DNA of 64,000 nt, taken from NCBI RefSeq assembly GCF_025698545.1, contig NC_068569.1, positions 15,190,001-15,254,000 on the forward strand. The letters are read 5' to 3'. The notes below the pieces were generated by a model. It ran no database searches. It was not told the origin of the DNA and was given only the letters and a program-made list of their open reading frames with translations. Origin of the DNA: Gossypium raimondii (lineage: Eukaryota; Streptophyta; Magnoliopsida; Malvales; Malvaceae). Position numbers and translations under genes: made by a program. Positions 1 through 11,980 of this stretch are shown here, piece after piece; the first letter of the stretch is position 1; every line of letters starts with the position of its first letter.

Positions 1-3000
1 GTGCGATCCTAAAGGCGAATCGAAGCGCGTTTGAAAATAAAAGTGAGTGAAATGTCGCCCGCCATAGATCTTCGGTTTCGTGGTGGAGATGAGAGCAGAG
101 CAACACAACAGGTTTCCAACGGTATCCGAGGGGATACAGTTCGAAAGAACATGTAAAAAAGAAGAAGAATATTAAGAAAAGACATGTGGCCCCCACTGCC
201 CACACGTTTCTCTATTGTCATAATTCTTTATCACGTGGGAACCACGAGGAAATTAGAGGAACCATAACAGTTCTGGCAACACGTGTTAATGAATGCAACC
301 ACATTTCTTATTACCCGGCTGCTCTACCCTTAATTCCTGTAACGGGTCACTGCGCAGACACAGATTTGTTCTATTTCACGCCTCTCTCTCTTGTTTTTAA
401 CATTTTTGCCTTTGCTTTTTTCACCTTACTTTTCTTTTTGAAATATGTATTATATATGATTTTGGTTTTTTTTTTCATCATCGTTTTGATTTAACAGTAA
501 AGTATAAAAATATTGAATACATGTTGATAAAAGAAACCACGTCCATGTCGTGGTTGTCATATGAGGTTAGACAAAATGCCAGTGCATCATGCACACAAAA
601 GAGAGAATTAGTGTAAGGATTAACCAATGTGAGGGAGCTTTAATTTAATACTTCTTCTACTTTCAAACTCTCTTGAAACAGAAACATGAGCTGTTCACCT
701 CTTAACTCTTAATCAATTCTGAGATAATTTCAAGTCAGCCAGCAATAAGATAGCCTTTTTATTATTATTATTAAATACGTGTCATTGAAATAACTAGCTA
801 ACTTTTGGATTTTCATTTAAACAAACTAATACCCCAATATATATATTTTAAATTTTTTTAATTTATTATTATATTTGTTTGAATTTTTAGAATTAGGATC
901 AAATTGAGATTATTTGTAAATTTTGAAGGTTAACTTTTAAAACTGTGACTAAATTGATATAATATGTAAGAGTTGAGGCTAAATTTATTATTATAAAATT
1001 TTTAAACTATCACATCAACTTATATTTTGTGATTTTAACGGGAGTGATTAAAAGGATCGAACTACATAAAGTGAATGTTTAAATTACCAACTTTTGTTTT
1101 GTCTACCTAAAATGAAATTTTAATAATTGAGTGATTATCTCAGATAATTTACCCATTAATAAAATAGATAATTATTCTATTAGTAGAATAAAAACTAATT
1201 TTAAAATGAGACTAAATATATTCTTTAATTATTATTTTATTACAGTAAAAATAAAAGAAATTTGCTTGTGGAATTCATTTACTTCATATAGGGTGATAAG
1301 CCAAATAAAATGAGATGGTATGCTATGCAATGAAAAACTAAAAAGTAGGTGGGAATATTTCAAACCCTTTTGCTTTTTTGGTGCGAGAGAATGTGAAGGA
1401 ATAAGATGAAGAAAAACATACCACTGGAGTAGGGGAGGGGGGGGACCCTCACCCCACAACTTTCCACATCAGATATTTGACACCCCTATCTCCGTGCCTC
1501 AAAAGTAAAACGGGCTTAATTTCTCTTCGGATTCCGTTTTCACTTGCTTATTATTTCTCCAACTTACCTACATCTACATACATAAATTTGTCCGCCATTC
1601 CGCGGGTTTGGTTTGTGGAATGCTATATTACGACCCGTAATGTTGTATTTCAAAATAAGATTATATTGTTTAGATTCTTAACATTTCACTCATCTTGAAA
1701 TCTTTTATTTCTAAATAATGTCAAGATGTTATAATATAGAATATAATATTATATTTTAGGTAATATTAGATTATGCTGCATAATCTTAAATTTTGGACCG
1801 ATTTATGTTTTATTTTGTTATTTCAATCAATCTCGACTTTTTCTCCAATAAAATTTAAGACTAATTAAAAATAATTTCCTTTAATAGTAAAACTGTAAAT
1901 GCCATATTTTAACATTATAATTATTATACTTACTCTAATAAATTTTTTGTATATTAATTATGGTTGATAATGCAATAAGTTTTAATGAATTATTAAAATT
2001 ATTATTTATAAATTTATTTCAACTTCAGATATTTACTTATTAATATATAAATTCTAATAAAAAGTAAGAGCTGTAATAATCTATCATAATTTTATGGAAA
2101 TTGTGATTAAAAAATTAAAGGAACTAAACTTATAAAAAAAAGACAATTTAATAAAATATATTTTTAAGGTAATCTTACATTTTGTCAACCATAGACATGA
2201 ATATTATAATCTAGCTAAATTAATAAAAAATTAATATAATACATTACCCATAATATTACATTTTCGCAATCCTACTACGAAACATAATCTTAGATTGGAT
2301 ATTATTTATTTTTGTCAGAGGGGAAAATGACGTTTTATTTTAGTACAAAAAAATAATGGAAGATAACACTTTACGACATGGAATTGGATTTTCAGTTTAT
2401 TTATTTGTTTATTTTTCTGGGTAATAAGAACAAAATAAACAGAAAGACAAAAAGGTTGTCCGTGAGTTTTCGGAAACAAGAACGATGCCGCAACACAAAA
2501 TCCGTAAGCAGTGGGTGAGAAGAGGTTTTCCTACTCATCGATTCACTTTTACTCTGTCATTCACATATGAGCCATCCCACAGTGAGCTGCGCTCATTTTT
2601 CCCTTTCAGCAGAATATGAAAGCAAATTATAGAGGTGGGTCACCCATATTATTATCAATTAAAGCCAATTACTATATTGTCTTTCCTGTTTCTTGTTTAG
2701 GGCTATCAATTATCCTTTCTTTTTTTAAAATTAATTTCTTACCATTTGGATTGCAAAACGGATGATTTCCATTCAATTATGCTTTATGGATGCAAGAAAT
2801 AGTAAAAAAAGATTGCTTAAATTGATAAATGAACTTTCATATCCAATGATGGCATAGACACATCTTACTTTAATTTTACTCATACAAATGAAATCCAACA
2901 TCTTTTGGAAATTAACCAAAAAATTTTAAACTCTCTTCTATTCTTTTGTGGGTACATGATTTCTCTCTATTCCCTTTATTTCTTAATTTTAATGCCTATC

Positions 3001-6000
3001 TTTAATTACACATTGATGAAATTAAATGTCTTGGACGGATGAGAAAAGTTATTTAACATTACAAACATTTACAACAATATGATAGCCATCAATCATCTTC
3101 CAAAACAACATGCTTCTTTAAGAAACTACAATACATGTAAATTTATATAAAACCAAATCTAAATTAAATTCAAACCTACTTAATTTTTCAAGTAATTTAT
3201 AATTATAATCACAGATAATAAAAACAAAAAATAATTCAATATAAACTACAGCAGACTCAAAATTAAAATATATCCAAAACTAAATTAAAATAACTCTAAA
3301 CAAAACCCATATAACATTTACAAAGGATAAAATTAAAACCGAGCCATCAACACTACAAAGCCTCAAGCCACGCTGAACTGCCTATCGACAACTTTGAAAT
3401 GTTTAATAATAATAATGCTTTGAACATCATTCTTCGCTTTAGGTGCAAAAGTTTAAAAAGTGATATATCGATATTCACATTGAAAGATGATATTCATAAT
3501 GGGAAATCATGATTAAAGAAATTATTTTCTTAAAATATATTTAACAATTAATGAAATTAATAATTTTAAATTGACCGATTGAGTCTTTGTTGTCAATGTA
3601 GGAGGACGTGGGTTCGAGTGCATTGAAGTGCATTATTCTCTTATTTATAGGTTGAAAAGTTAAAAAGAATAAATATGATGAAAAGTTATTGATTTAGACT
3701 AAAAGACAAAATGAATGAATAATTTAAAGCAAGGAAACGAAGGAAGCAACATAACAAAATTACCATCCTTCGGGGCTTTGGTTGGCGAGGGACCCAATAT
3801 TATGAAATGATAAAACATTAATCATCCATCTCTTCAATAAACTTCCCATAATTTGCTTAGGCCCATCGCTACAACACAATGGCATGAGTTTATAATAATG
3901 TCAGCCGCTAGAGATTTGGTCCTTTATTTTATTTTGCCGAACGTGCCACTAATAAGTAGCCACAGTGTGAGATTCAAGATTTAGATTAAAGCTCTCTTTA
4001 GTTGAATCCAACAACCGGCTGTTGTGATTACAATTCTTGTCCTTTCTCCTATATATTACTACATTGTTTAATGTTTAGGTTGGTTTCAGTTTAACAATGA
4101 ACTCTTTCCTTTTCTTGATCTTGTTTTAATTAGTCCAGTTGTGTTGTTCGAATAGCCAGCTTTTGGGCCTAGTTTCAAGGAAATAGGCTTTTCTGTTTAC
4201 AGATAAAAAAAGAGTGTTATTAGGCGGACATATGATAATGGGCTCTTGCTTTTGGATTCATGATAGGAACTCGAATGGGGAACTGGGATGGAATTTAAGT
4301 TTGGGCATCTTGGATTCCATACAATGAATAATCTAAAAGCAATTCATGTAAAATGCAAATACCACGTTTTGACCCTGAATGAAGCGAATAATCATAGGTT
4401 TTAGTCCGGGAATTTTCTTTCTCTGTTGGGACAAATTACACACGGAATTTAATATCATTTTATATGTGAAAACCATGAATTTAGAACATAAATGTGTGTT
4501 TATGAATAACATAGACAATAAAACATATGATTTGAAACTAATTAACCATAATAGCACATTAAATATTTACAATATTAAGATAAAAAAAAGTTTAAATTGT
4601 GATGTATCGATTAGAAAGATGTGAATTTAAGTACACTATATTTTTCTTTAAAAAATAAAAATAGGCATTGTTATACCCAATTTTTTAAAAAATTGAAAGT
4701 AATATTAGAGGCAGGCATAGGAGTGACAGCACTTGAAGCGACTAAAAGATCAACCCACAAATCAAACTATACCGTCCAAGCTTTTACAAATTAAATAGAT
4801 AGAAATAATAGAAAAAGGCAAAACTAGGGCTGCCTAACCTGATCCCATAGTGAAAAGCCACCCTCTTTTTCCCCCGAGAAAGTTATGGGATAGTGCTCCA
4901 CTACGTCTGCATCTTCTACACTGCCTTCCTTTTATTCCCTATTCCTATTACTCTACGATTCCTTCCGACCACCCTTTTTAATAATAGTGTCCTTGATTAC
5001 GACCTCCATTTTTCTCTTTTCCCAGCTTTGGCAACACACAACACTCGAAATCTTCACATGTTTTCGTCTCCTAAAGATTACTTTCAAGTACTAATTAAAC
5101 TTCTTAGTCATTTTCAACAGGGATTGTCTTTTGTTGTATGCGGTGGGTCGATATATATATATATAGAGCAAGATTTTAAACAACGCAGCTCGTCTTTAGT
5201 GCCTCTTGAGTCTCCCCCTCACCATCTAACATCAATGCGATGGGTTCATCAGGGCTTCACCCATTATAAGCTGACACTGAGTTTTTTTTTTCTATCTGGT
5301 TCATGACGTACATGTGTAGGTTTAACTGGGATAGGAGGTAATTAGGGGAAAGGTCAATGGTATAGTGCAAACGACCCTTTGGAATTAATTAACTCGTAAG
5401 GTCAAAATTCAACATACACCTGGCGATGAGCTTTTACTTGTGCTTTGGAGTAGGAATAATGATTGATTGCATTGCATTAATTTTCTTTTATATTAAAATT
5501 CAATCATCATCAAATTTTAATTTAATCTAGCTCTCTACTAATTTTATTTTATTTTATTTCAAATTAATATATCATTGGAATTGAAGGGGTAATTTAATCT
5601 GATTTTCAGAACATGGCTAAAATCTAGGGCTACCAATCAGTCAAAACTATCATAATTATCAACTCAAACACCCATCATTTGCTTGCCCATTATTGGGTGA
5701 TCAGTAAACTTGAAGCTTGTTGGCTGCCGGCAGAATTACGAACCTTCCACACTATCATCCTGCTCACCATTTGTTTTAATAGAATGATAAATACTGTCTT
5801 AGTCGGCTGTTTCAACTTCTCCTAATCAAGCGGATTGAGTATTATTGTTATTGGCATTGGTTACAGCGTTTTTAAGTGTCCTTTATTTATTTTTTATTTA
5901 AAAGTTTTAAGTATTGTACAAAAATATTTTTCATATTTCAATTCATTTTTAAAATTTAAATTCGACCCTTAATTAAAATTAACACATCATAATTTATGAG

Positions 6001-6057
6001 ATTCCAACTTGGATATTTGAAGATTCAAAAGCTAAAAATGCCAAAATAAAAATTCTA
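1..6057. other. AT-rich intergenic DNA
   Basis: No gene is supported here. Open frames are short, strongly biased to F/L/S/I codons and lack domain signatures. Two CACGTG G-box cores lie at 232-237 and 280-285. The GC-richer first 200 bases could be the upstream or leader part of a minus-strand gene running off the left edge, but no recognisable coding exon is visible. A tRNA-like B-box (GGTTCGAGTGC) near 3611 has no convincing A-box or cloverleaf and may be a SINE remnant. Confidence 0.6.
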
Positions 6058-6066
6058 AAAAAGAAA

Positions 6067-6421
6067 GGGCAAACTATAAAAATAGTCACTTTTGTTTGCT
6101 TCATATTACCTTTTAGTTATTTACGTTATCGTTTTGTTACAAAGTGTTCAATTTACTGTTAAACTCCGTTACTTCCCTAACAGTAGTCCTACGTGGCAGT
6201 CCAAATGGGTTTTACATGCCAACTTGGATGTCAAGTTGTTGGGATGAAAACATGTTTTTAATTAAATAAATTTAATTTGGACCGTCACGTATGGACTGCC
6301 ATGTAGGACCGCCGTTAGGGAGGTAACGGTAGAATGACCACTTCATAACAAAACAATAACTAATTAAGTGACTAAAATGTAATCGGAGACAAACAAAAGT
6401 AACTATTTTTATAATTTACCC
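6067..6421. mobile_element. Mutator-type foldback MITE, 9-bp TSD
   Basis: This 355-bp element begins GGGCAAACTATAAAAATAGT and ends with the inverted counterpart in TTTATAATTTACCC. The arms are inverted repeats over well over 100 bases; for example TACGTGGCAGTCCAAATGGG on the left is mirrored by a diverged copy near 6280-6300. It is flanked by perfect 9-bp direct repeats AAAAAGAAA at 6058-6066 and 6422-6430. A 9-bp target duplication with long terminal inverted repeats is the mark of Mutator-like elements. It has no coding capacity, so it is non-autonomous. Because the TSD is a purine-rich run, chance identity is somewhat more likely than usual, but the element ends coincide exactly with it. 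Confidence 0.8.
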
Positions 6422-6430
6422 AAAAAGAAA

Positions 6431-7051
6431 ATGGTAAAGGAAAACTTCACAGCACAAACAGTATCTACTGCTTAATTTCTGGAATTGAAAAGGATAAGAC
6501 GGAAAGGAGCTGAAAACAGAGATAAAGCGATGATGAGTTATGAGAAGGGACAAGTTTTTCATGTGTAACTGGTTCCTTAATTGTTATTATTTTAAAAGTC
6601 AAAACATAAAATAGAAAAGTTTAATATGGAAAAAAAAAGATACATAATTGACGGAATACCACTACAATATTTGACTTCATCAATCAATAAATTACAGAAT
6701 GTACAGCAGTGTTTTTTGTTTAACAATCATCTTCTTTTTCCTTCTACAACTGTCACAACGTCTTCACCTTTTTCTTTTGCCTCCAATTCCATTACGATTT
6801 GAACCGGGACGACTCGGCGATAACTCACCCGCCTTTTCTGCCATCTCCACACGTTCTCCGGAGCTATTTTCCTTTACCACCCCCCAAATTTAACCAATTA
6901 CATGCAATTTTAAAACTACCATCCCTCATCAACTTATATGGTATATTTAGTTGCCAACTCCTCAGCTCGGCCGGCTCACTTATTTCAGTAGTCCGTAACT
7001 AGCTGTTGACTCGAGTTATCCAGGAGCCGAGTCCAAAATCCCGAGATAGAA
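6431..7051. other. Intergenic, downstream of the SAUR gene
   Basis: This is the 3' flank of the minus-strand SAUR gene. The GC-richer part at 6690-7050 has overlapping short frames on the plus strand rich in L, P and S. None resembles a known protein, and they look like composition effects near the gene end. Confidence 0.5.
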
Positions 7052-7516
7052 TCAAAACCGTTGTCTTTCTCTTCCCACTACTTCTTTAAACCCATGAAGT
7101 AAAGGTCGCGATTCTGTCCACAAATCAGGCTTACTCCTTCCCACGTGACACTTCACTTTAAAGTCCTCGGTGTTCACGAACATACCGAAGTGACCCGACT
7201 CCGAGCGAGAAATAAATCGGATCACTTCTTCGAAAACTGACTCGTCGCAGGGGATCGCCAATGGGCCTTGGTTAGTGAAGCCGTACTCTTCCTCGGCTTG
7301 GATAAGGAGTTTCTTAAAGATGGGATGGTTGAGGTACGTGGCGCGCACCACGAATCTTCTGCAGCTCGTCCCAACGCAAACCGCAACGTGCCCCGCCGGA
7401 ACATCGGATGGGATGCGGCTGGCCGACATGCGGGAGTTGTTCCTCCACCGCCGCAACATTTGGCGAAGCCTCACAATGTGGCGGATTTTACCGCATTTTC
7501 CAAGCCCCGCCGACAT
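7052..7516 (-). CDS. SAUR-family auxin-responsive protein, SAUR53-like
   Basis: Intronless gene for 154 residues. SAUR proteins inhibit PP2C.D phosphatases at the plasma membrane, which keeps H+-ATPases active and promotes cell expansion (family knowledge). The N-terminus has the basic stretch KIRHIVRLRQMLRRWR (about residues 10-25), typical of the subgroup holding Arabidopsis SAUR49, SAUR52 and SAUR53. The SAUR core follows at about residues 37-99: DVPAGHVAVCVG, RRFVVRATYLNHPIF, LLIQAEEEYGF and GPLAIPCDE. The subgroup's C-terminal ESRPLLHG is also present. Only this ATG precedes the conserved basic motif. The gene lies about 13 kb from ARF5, matching the order At1g19840-At1g19850. It is probably auxin- or growth-regulated, as usual for SAURs, but I saw no clear AuxRE. 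The family call is very secure; the exact orthologue rests on subgroup motif and synteny. Confidence 0.95.
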   Translation of the reverse strand: MSAGLGKCGKIRHIVRLRQMLRRWRNNSRMSASRIPSDVPAGHVAVCVGTSCRRFVVRATYLNHPIFKKLLIQAEEEYGFTNQGPLAIPCDESVFEEVIRFISRSESGHFGMFVNTEDFKVKCHVGRSKPDLWTESRPLLHGFKEVVGRERQRF

Positions 7517-7644
7517 TTTCCCGGGAAAATTAAGATCTCAAATATAAAAAAAAACCAAAAAACAAAGTCAGTCTCTGCTTGTTCGGGCTTGACTTTGCTT
7601 TGGACTTGTGGAAGGAGGGATTGATGGTTTTGAAGGGTGGAAGG

Positions 7645-7651
7645 TTTTATA
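7645..7651 (-). promoter_or_regulatory. TATA box of the SAUR gene
   Basis: TATAAAA on the minus strand, about 130 bases upstream of the start codon. This implies a leader of roughly 100 bases, which is normal for a SAUR gene. The placement is by consensus only. Confidence 0.6.
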
Positions 7652-7654
7652 GAA

Positions 7655-10600
7655 AAATGGGTGAGAAAGTGGGCTTAAAGTTTGAGATAATTACAAGGCA
7701 GTGTGCGTTGTTGATGGCGATGGTTGGTGAAGCAACTTGAAATCGCAATTCCCAAATGTCTTTTGGCAGACTGTAGGGATTTCGCAATATAACTTCGATA
7801 TTTGTAGCATAATAATGGTGAAACTAATATAAAATTTAGTAAGACAAAAAAAATCCCATAATTTTGTTTCAAACATTTCTATATTTTGCTTTTGGTTCAT
7901 TGAACTCTCTAATTGGCCATGTGGGAATTACTAGTCGAGCCCTAATTTATAAACCAAATCATTTTTTTAATTTTTTAAAATACTGTCAACATTTTACTCA
8001 TATGAGTATACAATTTAAATAGGAATGGATACTAAAATTACTATATTATCAAATTTTATTTAGATTTAATCATTTTCGATTCAATGCAAGTGCTTTGATT
8101 TTCAACACTAAAGTGATTGTTGACTCGATATGTACTCTAAAGTTGGATAATATAAACTCTTTCCTTCTCTGATATATGTATATATTAATGCAAAGAACTT
8201 ACAAGTCAAATATTTAAACAGCCAATAATGGTAATCTTTCAATATAGTAGCCAAAGTAACAGCACAAAATCAAGAAGTGCGAACAACACTGCTTTCTTTG
8301 AAGTAAGCTTCAAGTTAAGCAAATCATATATATATATATATTTCTGACAAGATTCCCAAGGCTTTAGTAGTGACTGAATCAACATTAAAGATGTAGTTAA
8401 AGCCATGGCACATGCATGGGTACATACATCGTGAATCTTTGTGCAATTAGCCGCTATCGTTTAATTCAGTTGTTCACACCTTTACATTAATAAATTACGT
8501 AAAACATATGGAACAATGGAAAGACCATTAAGTTATAATATGATTTAAAGTCTAAACCCCACGAGACTTGATCTTGAATGGGTTTTCTTTTAAACGCACA
8601 GTCGAAAAAAGGGAGAAGAAAAACCCACCACATGCATAGTTGGAAAAAGAGTTGGTCTTAAAAGTAGTTGTTGGGTCAATTTGAAGATGCTTTTGTTTCC
8701 TTAAGAATGGAAAAGTCCAGCACTTCCCCCCTAAAGCAACAATTTTGCATTCTCCATATCTGACCAATCCCCATGTGCGGCCATGCCCCACCTTTCTTCC
8801 TTTGTTTATTTTCCCAAAGGCCAAAACAAACTGCCATCTTAATCACTCATTGACCCTCTTTATTTTCTAATTCACCCGCAAAAATGCTTTTAATGTGACA
8901 TAAAAAAATTCAATCATTTTGCCATTTTCTGCCTAATAAAAGAGTTTATCTACTATGAATATCCCTTAAAATGGTGAAGATGAGGCTATTGGATATACAT
9001 GGGTCCACGTGCATGTTATTGGAGGGTAGGGTGCATCCCCCAAACGTCATATAGTATTTGCACATATTTATACAAATAAAAAAGAACCTCCACTTGCATG
9101 TGTCTTTGGATTTAACTACATACATCCTCAAAGACATTGTACATGCAACATTAAGAACAAAAAGTAGGAAAAAAAGAAAAAAATAAATAGATTTGAGGGT
9201 GCTGAGCAAACATAAAGCTATAATAATATCTACTCTATTATCACACAACATATTAACTATTTCGGCTTTAGTTGTTTTGTTGCCTGTTTATTATAATTTT
9301 CCCATTTTGTTTCCATTTAGACAACAAGATATTGAAAGATTTAGGAATATATTAGTCTAGATTTTTTTATCCTTGCTCATAATAATTCAAATGTTTGTAC
9401 AACAATATATAACGTTTCTCTTGCAATAATTATTTCTATTAACCCTATTAGCCTCTACATTAACTTATAGCTCAAATAATAAGAACAAATAAGATAAATA
9501 TTTGCAGCATCAAAATGGGAGAGGCAAAAAATCTAGACTCCTGAATTCTGTGACTGGCAATGATCGATGTGGCGGACAACCTTAAATGGCAACGACTATA
9601 GTTATGCGACGTCAGTCTGAGGAAGCTGACATGGCACCATCACCAATCTTCAGAAGTCCCCCTTTCCTGAATAAAATAATAATATCAGGAATAATTCGTA
9701 TATATTTTTGCCTTTTTTTTTATAAAGAAAAACTTGTTGAGACCAAAATTACCATGAAAGAGGGGGGCATTTTAGAGCAATAAGGTGGAGGCTAAGGGGA
9801 GACACCGGGGTGGGAGACTCTCGTCACCGGAAAAAAATAATGGTTTGCTAAATATTGAGAGAGGTTTGAAAATTTTTGAGATGAAATCTATTTTGTGGAA
9901 TGAATTTTTTTAGATTAATATTTATTTGATTTCATTCTTGAATTTTGTGTTTTATGTTTGTTAAAAAAATATTAAATTAGTGATTTGGTGTTAGAGGTAG
10001 TCACTACTCCTTTACCCATAAATTTGTATAGAGACTATTTTCATATTTATTAAATTGTATGTTTGGGTTATGCTAATTACATGGTGAATATCTAGCTCAA
10101 TTATGGAATATTGTACTGCTTGAGAATATTATTTCGGTGATTGGATTGTGTCGAAATTTCTCAAGATAATCCCTTGGATCGTGGACTTTGGATTGTATCA
10201 TGATTCGATTGGATGAGCTGCCAATAGTCCATATTTACTTTATATGTTATTATAATGTATTGTTCTCATGAGATTGTTATTTTAGTGGGATTGTATTAGA
10301 TCTTTATATGTAAGCAAGTCTCGAAATGAAAATCTATATTTGAGAGACTTGCCTAGGTGAATGTACATATATAGAGTTAGACACTTAATCTATCCTCGTG
10401 AGAATAACAATGTAAGAGTGTTATTTTTAAAGTAAAACCTTTTGTTGTGGTTATAGGAGTTATCATAGTGGTGAGAGTATTATATCTTTAAAGTGCAAGG
10501 GTGATGGAACGATCACGGTGTGTGTGGTTGAGTCGTTCATTTTGTAATTGTTGAAAAAAGTGCATATTTCTAATTGAACTAGGCTACGCAAATGCAGGGA

Positions 10601-11443
10601 AACCGAATTGCGTACATCGTAATAATCTTCTTGTGTGTTGCATGATTTATATTTTCCATTTAGTGCACGAAGAAATGCCTACTATCTCAGGCACCATTTT
10701 GATTATGCAAAATTTGTTCTTAGCAACGGCTGAATTGTTTACAATATTATTCTAAATTATGTATATTTGACGGGATTTAAATTTTATATACATGGCATAT
10801 CGGTAAGCCATAGTTACAACTATCGAATTTTGGAAAAAAAAAAGTTACAACTATCAAATCATAATTTTAGAGCTCCCTACTATGTATGGAGTGATAATGC
10901 AAATACAAAATAAAGGTAGGAAAGATTCTTTGATTGGGCAGGTGATGGGAGAGGGAGGACAAAAGAAGAAGGAAAGGATTGAAAAGCTTAGTCAAGAAAT
11001 GAAAGGGTTAATAAGCCGAAGGAATGCAATGAAGACGTGTGTTTACTTTTTTACTCCTTTCGTTAAAACTGTACTAATTCACTTTTTGCTCCTAACTTTG
11101 CATTACCAATCTCTGTCTGTCTTGTTTTGTTAATAAGGAATCTCACTCCTTTATATATGTTCTACCTAGTCCCTTAACCTCTTAATTAAGGGTTGTTAAG
11201 CTCTATTAATTAAGGGACAATTTCTTTTTGTCTTTAATTTGGATTCCATCAACATTTGGTGATGTGATCACTGTTCTTGAAACATGAATGGATTAATCAG
11301 TCGGACCAATTAAACCGATAACTGCTTGATATGCTGGTTTAAATAAAAGGGTTAAAAGATTAAATTGAAAGTTGCTCGAAACTGGTAAAAAATAAAAGCT
11401 GAGACAAAAACTAGTAGTTGGATAGGTTGAACTAACAAAAACT
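7655..11443. other. Intergenic; possible old LTR relic
   Basis: No gene is supported. The minus-strand frame at 8552-8824 (90 codons) has no recognisable domain. The stretch at about 9880-10690 resembles the untranslated end of an LTR retroelement, judging from its style and from the GCAGG..AAACCGAATTGCGT-type tract near 10600, but its ends are not defined. The remainder is AT-rich. Confidence 0.4.
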
Positions 11444-11980
11444 GGTAAATAGTTGCTTTTGTTTACCTCAGATTATATTTTAGTTACTTATGTTTGAAAT
11501 GTTATATTTTAATCACTTACATTATCGTTTTGTTATAAAGTGGTCACTCTGCCATTAAGCTCCGTTACCTCCCTAACGGCAATCCTACGTGGCAGTCCAA
11601 ATGGGTTTTAAATGCCAACTTGGATGTCCAACTAGAACGAGAATAGGTTTTTAATTAAATCATTTTAATTAATTGAAAGTTTTAAATTAATTACATCTTG
11701 AACTGGAAAAGAAAAATTGTTTGTCTCCTTTTTCTTTTAGTTTTCTTTTCCATTTTGACTGAAAAAACTATTCTCATCCCAATTGGACATACAAGTTGGC
11801 ATTTAAAATCCATTTGGATTGCCATATAGGATTTGCCGTGAGGGAGGTACGGAGCTTAATGGCAGAATGACCACTTCGTAACAAAACGATAACGTAAGTG
11901 ACTAAAACGTAACATTTCAAACATAAGTGACTAAAATATAATCTGAGGCAAATAAAAGTGACTATTTTTGTAGTTTACTC
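11444..11980. mobile_element. Foldback MITE, same family as 6067-6421
   Basis: About 537 bp with long inverted arms of roughly 200 bases. The left arm (GTGGTCACTCTGCCATTAAG near 11549) is mirrored on the right by GGAGCTTAATGGCAGAATGA near 11850. Both arms match the 6067-6421 element, including TACGTGGCAGTCCAAATGGG and the TAACG/CGTTA blocks. The right end reads TAGTTTACTC, close to the TTACCC end of the first copy. The left tip is degraded and no matching target duplication is visible, so this is an older or eroded insertion. The central loop is AT-rich and non-coding. Confidence 0.7.

Noticed and set aside
9-221. Minus-strand frame at the left edge (MAGDISLTF)
   Set aside because: Short and ends within the window; may be the leader of a gene beyond the edge, but not supportable.
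3560-3625. tRNA-like B-box GGTTCGAGTGC
   Set aside because: No matching A-box or acceptor stem; at best a SINE remnant.
4893-5306. 137-codon open frame, plus strand
   Set aside because: Composition-driven (F, L, S, H rich), includes a TATATA-encoded IYIYI run, no domain and no promoter context.
7268-7624. Open frames opposite the SAUR gene
   Set aside because: Shadows of the SAUR coding strand; the minus-strand protein matches the family throughout.
8552-8824. 90-codon minus-strand frame beginning MAFGKINKG
   Set aside because: No recognised domain, and surroundings look intergenic.
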